Made by a program: the position numbers and the translations under genes. A stretch of DNA of 64,000 nt from Apostichopus japonicus (lineage: Eukaryota; Echinodermata; Holothuroidea; Aspidochirotida; Stichopodidae): NCBI RefSeq assembly GCF_037975245.1, contig NC_092567.1:3294214-3358213 (forward strand). The letters run 5' to 3'. The stretch's first letter is position 1. Every line of letters begins with the position of its first letter. Below the pieces are notes generated by a model. That model was not told where the DNA came from. It saw nothing but the letters and a program-made list of their open reading frames with translations, and did not search any database. Shown in pieces: positions 45,108 to 56,541 of the stretch.

Positions 45108-46233
45108 GTAACAGCCATGAAACATACAACCTCGAGCCTTCCATTACCGTACTTGCAAACTACATGAAAAATCTGTAGGCTGCAGTTTACTTAGCCCTAT
45201 GATGGTAAGTGTTGTTCAATATAATTGCAACTGAATACTGTTGAGTACTACTATTAAATAAAATATCTCTATACACAAATTGAGCAACTACAACTCATAC
45301 CATCAAGTCAAAAGTCGAACACAAAAATGAGTTGCAAGGTGATTGATACCATGCATAAGTTATGCATGTAGAGGTCAATTGAGGTCACTGCTATCATTGC
45401 AATATACCATTATCTCGATCATACTTCCATACGCTTCCTCCTATTTAAGTGTTAAATGATATCGATTTATCTTTGCACAATATTGATCTCTTACTCTTCG
45501 CAAAATGTGGCAGCATAACTTGAATCCACTGCGAAGTCATCAATTTTACATTAGATGAATTTTCTTGTGATAGTGAAATTCAGTTAAATTAAAGTGCATG
45601 TATCTTAGAAATTTCAAAACAGAAAGGCCAAATCAGGACTGTACAACATATAATTGTACACTATTCTAAGCATATCCTACATTCTGTATTGCAGATGGCA
45701 AGTCCCTGACTTGTAGTTTTATTTCTCCATGGTATAAACAAAAAGTGTGACCATGGCCTTCAGTAAGTGTCAGTCCTTTTTAAAATTGTTATCATAGAGC
45801 AGTGAGATACCTTGGCTATCTTGGAAATGGGGAGGGGGGGGGGGGTGGGGTTGGGAGAAGATGTAATCTTTCAGTGAATGGTATTTTACTGTATCAAATT
45901 TAAACAATTTCACAAATCTTTTGTTGCAGATGAACTTGGCATTTTCTCTTGTCACTCTGTTGTTTTGGGGAATTTCAACATCGAAGGGTGCAAGGGTGCA
46001 TCCTTGCAATCATTCATACATGTAAAACAAGTAAGTTTTATTTTTTAGATTTATGTTTAATCTACAAGGAATTGTGCTGCTGATAGCCCACTGATTATTG
46101 GTATAGTGGAACCAGTTTAGATCTGTAAGAAAATTAAGGAAATTGAACAATTTGTTTACTGAGATGTCAGCCAGAAGCAACAGGACTTTGCAAAGCATGG
46201 CAACAAATTTGTCTAAAGCGAAGAGAAAATTGC

Positions 46234-46800
46234 TTGATAGAGAGCTTGCAGTGCTCTTACCTTCATCTACCAGAAAAATGCAACAGAAACAATGTTGAAC
46301 CAGTATATCACACCCTTTGGTTTAACTTTAGGCTAAGTGCTGTAAATAACACTATTGACTCTTTTTGTTCCAATCGTGTAATGCACATTTACACATTTGA
46401 CCTTCGCCTTTTATGCATTTGGTATGTCAAGTTCACCAACACAGGCTGTGTGTACTTAAATCTCCATTTTCTTGTTTGTCAAAAAAGATCCGAGGAAACG
46501 ACCGTGAAGAATCTGTTATTGTCTGCCAATACAGTCTGTTACTGCACTTGCTATAAAAGACAGGCTAATGCAATTTATTCCTTTTCTACAACTGAAAGTG
46601 ATAAAAAAAATAAGGTTTTCAAAAAGAATGGCAAAAACAAGCAGACTGAAGAAAGCGATTCATCTTCTTTTTCATTCGAGTTCGTTAACACACCAATTAA
46701 TACTTTAATTGTTTCATTTCTTTCCTAGATTTGCACAAACTGGAAGAGGTGAAAAATGAGAAATTGAGAGAGGCTACCAAGTTACACAGCTTTGCAGTAG
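46234..46800 (+). other. unrecognised ORFs inside CACTC element
   Basis: A 164-codon ORF (46234-46728) has a Cys-rich middle and a Lys/Ser-rich end but no known domain. It is followed by an acceptor-like TTTCTTTCCTAG and a short open segment with HKLEEVKNEKLREATKLH. Composition makes chance or decay more likely than a live gene. Confidence 0.2.
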
Positions 46801-48059
46801 TAGAAGGATGTCTTTGGCTTGGATGATCAAGAATGTGATTGTAGCTGTTTTTATGAGAAACAATTTGATGTTTTTCATTTCAATTGATCTCTCTCCATAA
46901 TTGATAATACCTGTTGGTACAACTTCAATGAAACTTGCATAGATGGCATGTGATGAAGAGACATGTGGAAGTGCTCAGGAATTTTATGTCAAAGGTCATT
47001 TAGGGGTCGGTTTAGTTAATTGTTTGGAAACGGACGGACATGTGGATGTATGCAAAACGTGACCATAATTATTGTCATTCAAGATCGGAGTTTCAGAAAT
47101 TTCATGTTCAAGAACACTTTGGTCTATTCTTTAACTACTTAACTGTTAGCTCAAAATCTTTTCAAATTAATCTTTCTTGTGATTATAATAAGCTTAACTT
47201 ACCACTTTCTATTGGAGTTAAAATAATTTGCACAAGTATGTGAGGTCCAAAGATGAGCGTATGACTAAAACATTAATGGTATCGTTGGAAGCCTACTAAT
47301 TGCCTTGCAGATGTTTGGTTTGCCTGTGCAAAGTGGTAAAATATAGGGGAATTAAATTAAAAGTGTTAATTAATTACCAATAAGTAAATAATTAAATTCA
47401 CAAAGTACCTTTCTGGAGGTCTTTACTCTCCAATTGTTCTCAGACATTTTTAAGGAACGCACAAGATGACTGAATGGGAAAATTTCCTTATAGGTTGTAA
47501 AAAAAAACAGTTTAAGAATTCTGACCAAAGGTGACCACATTTGAATATCTAGCATATTTGGGGCTAATACAGCATACCTTAAAAGAAAAGAAGCTAATGA
47601 CCCAGGGCTGAATTTTGTCGTAACAAAGGTTATAGGGAGAGAGGCTTTGATCAAGTTTTTCAATAGACAGGTATAGGTTCCATTTCTTGTTCTGTACTGG
47701 AACTGTTCAAGTGATTTTCAAGTTGTATCCTTGTGCAAAAGTGCTGATCAAGGTCTCGGTAAGAGGTGGAAAATTTCACAGCTGATTTCGAGCAATCAGA
47801 GCTTCAGCATGTGACAATGGTTATGATGTAAATATGTCTTCAAAATTTTGATTTCTGTATTGCATTTCTTTTATTAATTCATTGTATAAATATTTGAGGA
47901 ATTAATTAAACTAAATTGCGAAAGTTCACTTAGTACTCAAAATTAAAAAGTGATGGAGTTGCAAATAAAGCTATCAGTAACATTGATCATGTTTTTTTTA
48001 CAATTTATGTTTGCTTTTTCTCAATTTGAATGCATTGCAACTTAAATAGAAAATAAGGT

Positions 48060-48920
48060 AGCATACCCAATAGTATTAACAAGGAAAGAGGTGATTTAAT
48101 CAGGAATGAGGTGGAAAATCAGTTTAATATTAACCAGGATAATGGTGACATCAACCAGGAAATGTTGTTTAATTTAACCAGAAAGGGTTGGAACATTCTG
48201 TGAATGTTAACCAGGATAGTATTAGCACCAACAAAGAAAAGTGGTAAATTTGACCAGGAAAGAGGTGAAATATTTTATGATATTTACCAGGATGTATTAG
48301 CATCAACCAGGAAATGTTGGTAAATTTGACCAGGAAAGGGGTGAAATATTTCATGATATTAACCAGGATGTATTAGCATCAACCAGCAAATGTTGGTTAA
48401 TTTGACCAGGAAAAATGTGAAATATTTCATGATATTAAGCAGGATAGTATTAGCATCAAGCAGTAAATGTTAGTTAATATCACCAGGAATGAGGTGATTA
48501 CCCATTGATATTAACCAGGATAGTATTAGCATCAACCAGGAAATGTTGGTTAATATCACCAGGAATAAGATGAAATACCCATTGATATTGACCAGGATGT
48601 ATTAGCATCTACCAGGAAAATGTTGGTTAATATCACCAGGAATCTGGTGAATACCCATTGATATTAACCAGGACAGTATTAGCATCAACCAGGAAATGTT
48701 GGTTTAGATCACCAGGAATGAGGTGAAATAACCATTGATATTAACCAGGATGTATTAGCATCAACCAGGAAATGTTGGTTAATATCACCAGGAATGAGGT
48801 AAAATACCTATTGATATTAACCAGGACAATGTAAAATTTCACCACAAAATTTAACCAGGCTTTCCTGGTAATATCTACCAGGATTTTGTTAAAATCTCAT
48901 TTACCAGGCAACTTGGTGAA
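48060..48920. repeat. right subterminal array, ~77 bp unit
   Basis: Roughly ten copies of a unit with three ACCAGGA words: ACCAGGATAGTATTAGCATC, ACCAGGAAATGTTGGTTAAT and ACCAGGAATGAGGTGAAAT, at spacings of about 21, 23 and 33 bp. Outer copies toward 48060 are more diverged than those toward the terminus. Confidence 0.85.
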
Positions 48921-49004
48921 AACCACCAGGATATATAGGGTAGCATATAAACGCAACTCCTGGTGTTTTTAGAGTGTATCTTGTTGTGTACATCTATACA
49001 CATA

Positions 49005-49265
49005 CACTGAAAAAATACACTAGTCAATATTGCCACGGAATAACGTTGTCTGTAACGTTAGTCAATGCACACGGACTTGCAAAAATCTTCGTTTCATCGC
49101 TTCTTCTTAGTCAGTTTACACTGACTAAGGGAAATATAATCGCAGCTAAGTCGGTGGCGACGGACTAAGGTATTTTAACCCATGGACTAAGAACGATACG
49201 GACACCCGATTTACGCCATAATCGTAGCTTAGTCGGTGTCGACGGACTAATGTATTTTAACCCAA
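49005..49265. repeat. left subterminal GACTAA array
   Basis: TTAGTC, GACTAAGG, TAGTCGGTG and CGACGGACTAA recur. The AGTCGGTGGCGACGGACTAA word is present twice with small changes near 49150 and 49227. Confidence 0.75.
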
Positions 49266-50887
49266 TTCGATTCACTTCAATTTGGAAACCGAGAGGCAAC
49301 GGCAGCTTGCTGGACTTGGCATAGTTTTATACGATCACTCTAAGCAACTTTCAACCGTAAATCACCCAAGAAGGTCTTTAGAAGAATGGAGGTATTAACT
49401 GCCATCGTCGGCCTACCTGTTATTCCTTTCACTTGAAGGTAAAATTAAAGTTAATTGTTAGGCCACTGGCACTAGTACTGTATTATGGTTAGTGTAACGC
49501 TACCGTTGTCACGCTGGCGTTTCGCAATACACAAGTGCAATGACAGTGAGTAGCCTATAGGCTTCTACTGGGTACTGCAGTGCATTCTCAACACTAAAGT
49601 GTGCATTCTAAACACCAATTAACAATGTGTTATGTGTGTATTGGGCTAGATTGAACAGTGGCACATAATCTTCTAATTTATTCCCAAACAAATGCTGGAA
49701 CTGTAAGTCTCAATAGTTTATTTGAAGTCTACACTCATTTGGTAAAGATTTCCTGTAATTTCCCATGTGAATCTAAATGGGTAGGCTTTGTGATATTGAA
49801 TAAGCAAGGCTAGACCTTCAAACGTACAGTCACAGTAGGCTGAACAAATTATGTTGGCTAGTCAACGGTATTATATGTTGCGAGCAGTCAGGATGCACGC
49901 TTCAGTTCTATTTAACCTTTTCATTTATCATTTTTTAGTATTTAATTTCCGGTCACGCCCAGGAAACAATTGCGACATTCCTTCACGGTCGACTTGCTTA
50001 CTGTAAGAAGTATTAACCGTTTTTTTCTCAGGAAAGCTTGATAGTCTGAAGTTATTATAACATGTGCTTTTAGTATACTGCCAAAAGAGTAAGTTGCTGT
50101 ATTTGTATTGATATTTTATGTAGAAGTAACGGAAAATTTAGTATGTTTAGTTTGGTCTAATTGCACGTTTTTTTACTGTCCAATGTAGTGCAGGGTTCAC
50201 TTGCGCGAATTCAAATTATTCTGTTTATGTGTATGTATATGCATCGATTCTTAGATTATGATGTTTTTTTGACATGTATTTGTAATTCAAGCATATCTGT
50301 TTAGTAGCGAAGTTTAAAGGTTAAGATTAATTAGTTTTCTCTTTTTGATCCTAGATTGAATGAAACTCATTGGCGTAAATAATAGATCAGATGATACAGT
50401 TTAACGCAGTTGCTAAAACTCTGGGTATTCTCTAGTCTTCGCCGGTCCATTATATACTTTAGTACTACTAGTAAGACTAAATCAAAACGACCGTAGACAA
50501 ACTTAGTGTAACAAAGTACTGATTCTCCTCTAGCCTAGGTCTAAACAGGCTTGTTATGTGAGCAAGCAAAATAACAACTAAAAACGATTAGGCCTATAAA
50601 TAAGTTGGCTCAGTGCATTTCTGTTTCTAAAATTTTATATTTTTAAAGATCATAAAAACAAACAAAGATTTAGCCCATGTTTTATTATCTCTGTATTCTG
50701 GGCATTTGATTCTGGTTGCAATGGTGATGACACTCTCGTTCAAATTTTCAGCTTTATACAGTCTGCTTCAAACTTTGGGATTGTTTTTTTGAGACTATAG
50801 TGGAAGCAAATCTCACATAACTTTGTGGTGACATCTTTATTTATTTTTTTTTCAAATGATGAATACTTTGCTGTTTCTTCTTTCCAG

Positions 50888-51085
50888 CAGGAATTGAAAA
50901 GCCAAATATCTAAGTCAAGGGTGAGGTTTCCTGTGATGTACGACACCAGTGTGGAGGCAACAACAGAAGAGGAGAACTGTGTTATATATGGCTTAAAGAC
51001 ATGTTTTAAGATGATATATTGGTACCCTTCGCAGAACAAAAGAGTTTATCCAAGAGTCGAAAAAGCAAAGGAACAAGTACTATAG
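50888..51085 (+). other. candidate coding segment in CACTGA element
   Basis: Preceded by TTTCTTCTTTCCAG and open for 66 codons to a stop. Contains SRVRFPVMYDTSVEA and CFKMIYWYPSQNKRVYP, ending in a Lys-rich tail. Looks protein-like but matches no family I recognise. Possible exon of the element's gene or a captured host fragment. Confidence 0.3.
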
Positions 51086-51989
51086 AGAAAAAAGATGGAA
51101 GAGTGAGTTTAACTATTGTACCCAACTGTTTAATGATATTAAAGATACTTTTCATAACCTGTTTTAAAAAAAAAAAAACAGTCTAGTATATCATTTACGT
51201 GCAAGCTTCATAAGTTTGGTCAAATTTTCACTGATCTGTAGAGCGGGAGTCCAGAGGGTTTGGTTAGCTGGGAAGGTAACCGATTGCCTGGTACATCACA
51301 ATGTTCACAATGCATTCCTGTATATGAAACTCATTCATACCTTTTTTTCAAGATTGTCACCAGTCACACATCATGTTCCACCTCATTGCATCTCCAGTGG
51401 ATCATTGCTTTTGTAGGTAATTCTACGTAACGCCCCACAAAATTCTCAGCCCCACTTTTCAAGGTTTTAAGCCCATTATTTGTTCAGAATTTGAATAATA
51501 AATTCACTTCAAACATACCCATAATGTTACACAAAATTTCATCTATGGACAACCAATATAGAAAACCCCCCTCAACCCCTAACAGACCGGTCAAAATTGC
51601 ACGAGTAGAGGGAAAGTATGATGAAGAATGTTCGTCAAGGAACTTTTGAAAATTCTAACACAGTTAAATTATTGGTGTACAAATATTAAAACCTCTTATA
51701 ACGGCTACTATATAAAACTTCGATATCATAGAAAATACCAAAAAAATATGCTCGAGGGGGAGGGGCGGTCTCCATCCTTCGCCCCCCCTCCCTTGGCTAC
51801 GCACCTGCGGTTAGAAATCTTGTAGGAAACAGGCCAAATTGGAAACCCAGTGAACCCATATCGATGTGGATCATATATATGATTGTACGTACTTATACTC
51901 ATACACAAGAGGCAAACCAAATTTCATTACGGATGCGATCCATCTAGCTATTCATTTCGAGAAAAAAAGTAAAAACTACTTTCGGTCAT

Positions 51990-52175
51990 GTATAGTTACA
52001 AATTGTGACACGGTTAGACAGGCGCCTTGCGAGGAATTTGCCAAGGGAGGGCCAAAGCTTGCACCCAGACTTTCTAAGCGAAGCGCCACCATAAGTTGGC
52101 GCGAAGCGCCAAAGAAAAGTTTGGCCGAAAATGCCTCCCAGATCGCTGGAAATGGCACTTCCCAGGCCTTGTAAA
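51990..52175 (+). repeat. nested interspersed repeat copy
   Basis: Carries GCGAAGCGCCACCATAAG, TTGGCGCGAAGCGCC, CCTCCCAGATCGCTGGAAAT and CTTCCCAGGCC, a diverged copy of the repeat at 41.5 kb, here nested in the CACTGA element. It is followed by a GGGGGGATAT/ATATCCCCCC inverted tract (52263-52325). Confidence 0.55.
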
Positions 52176-52984
52176 TTGCATCTAAGCATTTCCTATTTTG
52201 AAATTACTAGCGATATCAACAAAAAAAAAAAAAACATATGCTTCAAAAAAACTATGCCACCAAATATTGGGGGGGGGATATTAGATACTATATCCCCCCA
52301 CCTAAAATATTGGGGGGATATGTCCCCCCGTCCCCCCCCCCCCATGATCGCCGCCCATGCTCTGGGCTCCCGGTCTATTGGGATCATTATTAACATGAGT
52401 AACATAATTATTAAGCTTTGAAAAATAACTTGGTGTTATGCTATGCTGCTATTCCTGGCTTATAATTTGAGGGACCTAGATTTAAATGTATACCTCCCAA
52501 TATGTTATAAAATTTTAATGTAAATGTATGTTTATGATAATGTGAGTTATCATGTGCTATATCTGTATCTGTGCTTACACGTATATCATATTTTCTGTTC
52601 ACAGGTCAATAATGGTGCAGATTTTGGCTTCCTGAAGACAAGTGGGAGGCCATTTGTAGTAAAGAGAAACACTCTTTGTTCGTGAAGACTTAACTGGTGT
52701 CGATTTGGGGTACCACTTTAATTAAAACGAAAGTCATGAGGAACCCTTGCCCAAGATTTCAACTTTGCATTATTGTGCAGTGCTATACTTTTGCGATTCA
52801 TGTTTGATCCATTAACTTCTCTTAACTTTGTTGGAATAAAATCATATTTTCAGATTTTTGTTTACAGTGATTTCTTCTCTATCTGTCGGAAGTCAGCCTT
52901 TGTAGACATCAGAAGTTTTATCAGAAATAAATACTGCCAACGTACACATTATTTGTGTTTCTTCTGCTCTCTTTTCTTTCAGTG

Positions 52985-53315
52985 ATTCTAGTCAGTGCAA
53001 CTAGTCAGTCGATACCGACTAAGAAAGGTTAGTCGGGAGAGGCACCATCCTGACTAATGTAAAACCTGCTATAGACTAGTCGGTGGCTCATATAAATTAG
53101 TCGGTAAAGACCGACTAATGTCACCAACTAATGTAACTGACTAATATACATTTACCGACTAAGAAATTGTTGATCGACTAAACTGACGGATTAAGATGAC
53201 CGACTAAGAAATCCAACTGACTAAGGAATAAATTAGCCGGTATAGCAACTGACTAAGGCTATGTTAGTCGGGAGAGGCACCAGATGGACTAGCGTTATGT
53301 TAGTCGGTGAACCAA
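52985..53315. repeat. right subterminal TTAGTCGG array
   Basis: More than a dozen CCGACTAA/TTAGTCGG/GACTAA words at 10-30 bp spacing, including two copies of TTAGTCGGGAGAGGCACCA. Confidence 0.85.
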
Positions 53316-53330
53316 TTTAAGTTTTCAGTG

Positions 53331-55700
53331 TACTCTGTATTTATACATTTTCAGTGAATTGGATTGTTTGGTCTTTATTGTATGTTAATGTTATAAGAAC
53401 CTTAACCTACTCTGCTTGCCTCCGTTTGGCTATTCATCCCTGTATTTAGATTACTTACATATCATTTTGGAATATTGATCGTACTTAATATATTCTCAGC
53501 CATGCAGTTTGGACAATTTCCTAATGCTAATACCTCTCTAAACTGTCCTCCCATCATGCTTCAATACATTTACATTGACAGTAAAACAGTTCCTGGCCTT
53601 CATATGATAGAAAGATGATATTCATACTGCTCACACTGACAATACGAGTGCTCTGAAGCGGGAAACAGTACAATATTGAAAAACTTTTCCCAACTGGGTG
53701 TTGTTTTACATCACAAAATAACAACAACCAGTATTGTCAATCTTGTTCTCTCATTTACTCCATCTGCTCACATATACGACCAGGGTAACATTTCTATTGA
53801 TTCATATAATGAGAAATGCTCCTATTTACGTAAAAGAACCATTTTTAAGTGTTGTAACATAAAAATGACCTTTTAATTAGGAAGTCTCTTTGTTACTAAA
53901 CAATATATGACAAGTATTATTCAAAATTGCTCTTTTGTTCCAAGACGTTATTAACTGAAAATTTGTGTTAAGAAAGACACATGGATTATTTTCTCTCCAA
54001 GATGTTGGCGGTGGTTCCCCTGAAATGAATGTCACATATCCCACTGACCCCATGCCTGTCACCCACTCCTTTCGTATTATAATCTTAAACATAATCTTAG
54101 CGATATTTTCATATATGTCCCACTGCATTCGATGTCTGCCTCCACCCCTTCCCCGATCCCCCTTCTGAATTGAACCATCTTCCGAAGCCTCTGTATAAGG
54201 ACACAGTGAACAGAAATAGATCACGTGGTACCTCAATAATCATTCCACTATAGGCAGATTATGATCGTTCGTTTTATTATAAAAGATTAAAACAGAAGTA
54301 AATTCCGTTATCATTTCATTTATCCAAGTGTTCTTATTGGCTCATTCAGATTCTCTCATAATTATCGATTTTTTATGATATTCCTTTTTTATTAAAAAAA
54401 TATATATATGTAACTAACTTGACTATTCGAGGTTCATTTCAAATATATAGTGAGGTAAAAGTTGATTTGTATATATTTGTATATTTGTATATATAAACGA
54501 TATAACATATTTACATGAACATAACAATAGTACGTTAAGATAGGTATAAACAGGTATATCAGATCTCGGTGACCCAAATAGAGATGCTGTATTTGTTTTT
54601 ATTAACAACGACAATAAATTGTGTCATAGGACGCACGGAATGTTACTGGAAGTGCTAATTATTGAAGCAAAGTTAACTTGTCGGATAAATCTCGTGCTAT
54701 GTTTAGTAAAACTAATGATGGCAAACGTAATTCTGCGGCAGCTTGCGCCGTATTATTAACACAAGAAGCCTATCCAGTAACATATATATCATGGCTATTT
54801 AAGTTTCGTTGTCATAATATTTTGCTAACCTCGTTTCTTCCTCGAAAATGTTTATGGGGGACAGCCCCCTGCCTCCACCCCTCTTCCCCAGCCCTCTGGC
54901 TAATCCGCTGCTTGTAGTGAGTTTAAAGCACGAAAACACCTGTCAGAGGAATTAATTAAATATATTCTGGCCCTACTGGAAATCCTGGGACTTGAACTGA
55001 GACATTTTCACTCTTCAGTTATATATTAAATTTTCTCTGATATTCATGTTTAATCGAAAACATTATTTTTCCGAAAGGAATACAGCCTCACTTTGGGTGC
55101 AAGGGCGTATCATTTTGAGTTATTCTTTATGTTGGTATAATGCTCTGATTTTCCGAGGGATATAAACTTTCTCTATTCTAATACTCTTTCTATTGAATTA
55201 AGGTGACTGTTTGATATTTATTATATCTGATTTGCTATCCATTCCTGTTGATTATTTAGAATACTTAGCATGTCTCTGTTGCACAATGACCTTACTGAAG
55301 ATTATGTACACTGTATAGTGACAGCAACAATTATCATTGTGAACTTTGTTCTGCCATTTACTTCGCCGGCAGCCCTTCTGTACAACCATATAGTAACATT
55401 GAACTAGATCATAGCACTTACATGAAACTTATAGTGATATTTGTGGTGGGGGGCTTAGAGTGTAGTCTGTGTAGTCGTTCCCCACAAACACCACTACCAC
55501 TCGAAGCTTGCCCCCCCCCCCCACACACACACACCAGCACTCCTCAGGATTTAAAACTCTTTGCCGTACCTGGTAGAACGAGGACAATAGACAAAACCCT
55601 ATTCCACCTAAACAGAGATCTATCAGTATTATTGGAAAAGAGAAATGAATCCTGAGATACCATTCATCGTCATGTTCTCAAGTCATTCAATTAGACAGAA
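53331..55700. other. noncoding stretch
   Basis: ORFs at 53676-53876, 53877-54236 (minus) and 54678-54917 have no domain. Only the minus one has an acceptor-like TGTCCTTATACAG before it. No gene can be claimed. Confidence 0.45.
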
Positions 55701-55707
55701 CAATACT

Positions 55708-55764
55708 CAATATCTATCAGATTATTCAACATTTATCAGATTATTCAATATTTATCAGATTATT
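55708..55764 (+). repeat. 19 bp tandem repeat, 3 copies
   Basis: CAATATCTATCAGATTATT and two near-identical copies in tandem. Confidence 0.9.
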
Positions 55765-56421
55765 CAATACACTCACAACCAAGTTTGGTGTTTGATCTGA
55801 TTAGTTTCAATTTCACTCTTTTTCTGAATAAGATGGTCAAGCGCCCTCGAAAGTAAAAGTTATTCGTCAGCGCGTTGATGGTCGCTTACACACCGAAGAT
55901 GGCATACACCCTCAATGACCCTCTCCAGCGTCCTATCCGAGGGTGCTGTCTTATAGGTCCTTTTAGAGTTCAGACTGTTGGTGATAATGTGCGTTATCTG
56001 TACAGTGTACAAAACTATGCTATAAAATAACACTGTCGTAAATGCACAACACTCACTAGCATACGAACACACAGGGTGAATTTGTATGACGACGCAGAGG
56101 CGTAGACAAGAAAGTGAATGATTTTGATAATTGTCTTCTCCTGTATAACATCATTTTGCAACTAAGCACCCGTAATGAAGTAGAAGTTTTTAAATGTTAG
56201 TGGTACCTCCTCTTCGCAAGGCCTCTTGTCCAAGCCGACACATTCACTAATATGATTAAAGTGAAAACTTGTGTCACTAAGCCCCCCCCCCCCCCCTTAC
56301 AATAAATGGAAAACCAGGGCCATATACCGTGTTTACTGATGACTTTGAGCCTCGTGGCTGTTTATGCGCGAGCTGACTATCTGGAATCTGAAATAAAATA
56401 AGAAATGATCTGTTCTCTCCT
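55765..56421. other. noncoding stretch
   Basis: A C homopolymer at about 56282-56296. A minus-strand ORF (55860-56072) has no domain. Confidence 0.5.
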
Positions 56422-56541
56422 AAAGCTGCTTAGTATATATATGACACTATCATATTGTATTTAACAATGACAGCAGTGTTAAAGCTAGTTTGTGTATATA
56501 AGACACTATCAGATTATATTTAACAACAACAGCAGCAGTTT
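56422..56541 (+). repeat. 59 bp tandem duplication
   Basis: AAAGCT...ATATATGACACTATC...TTTAACAATGACAGCAG at 56422 is repeated from 56481 with about 80-85 percent identity by eye. Confidence 0.8.

Larger units (their letters stand above)
43340..48976 (+). mobile_element. CACTC-ended DNA transposon, ACCAGG motif
   Basis: A 5.6 kb unit with termini CACTCTAAAAACAACCTGG and the inverse CCTGGTGTTTTTAGAGTG. A short array (about 130 bp) of CCTGGTTAAC/CCTGGTGAAA words follows the left end. A long array (about 900 bp) of ACCAGGA words precedes the right end. The middle is low in coding content. Splice-like segments occur at 45082-45107 (DMVELSQEE) and after TTTCCTAG at 46728 (DLHKLEEVKNEKLREATKL), suggesting a decayed rightward gene. 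No target duplication is evident (CA left, TA right). CMC-type by termini and subterminal repeats. Confidence 0.65.
49005..53330 (+). mobile_element. CACTG-ended DNA transposon, TTAGTCGG motif
   Basis: A 4.3 kb unit starting CACTGAAAAAATACACTAGTC and ending with the inverse AAGTTTTCAGTG. A TA dinucleotide flanks both ends. Subterminal words GACTAAGG/TTAGTCGG form a short left array (49005-49265) and a long right array (52985-53315). An open segment after TTCTTTCCAG (about 50888-51085) encodes QELKSQISKSRVRF, VEATTEEENCVIYGL and a basic tail, with no known domain. The layout (short 5' array, long 3' array) mirrors the element at 18915-23150 in reverse. A different repeat is nested at 52.0-52.35 kb. 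No transposase identified. Confidence 0.65.

Noticed and set aside
48060-48920. CRISPR-like regularly spaced repeats
   Set aside because: The spacers are as repetitive as the repeats, the spacing is unequal, and the array ends at a transposon terminus in a eukaryotic context.
53877-54236. Minus-strand 119-codon ORF as a gene
   Set aside because: An acceptor-like site exists but the peptide has no domain, and part is Gly/Arg low complexity.
54960-55010. tRNA-like B box (TGGGACTTGAAC reversed)
   Set aside because: No A box at suitable spacing and no cloverleaf could be drawn.
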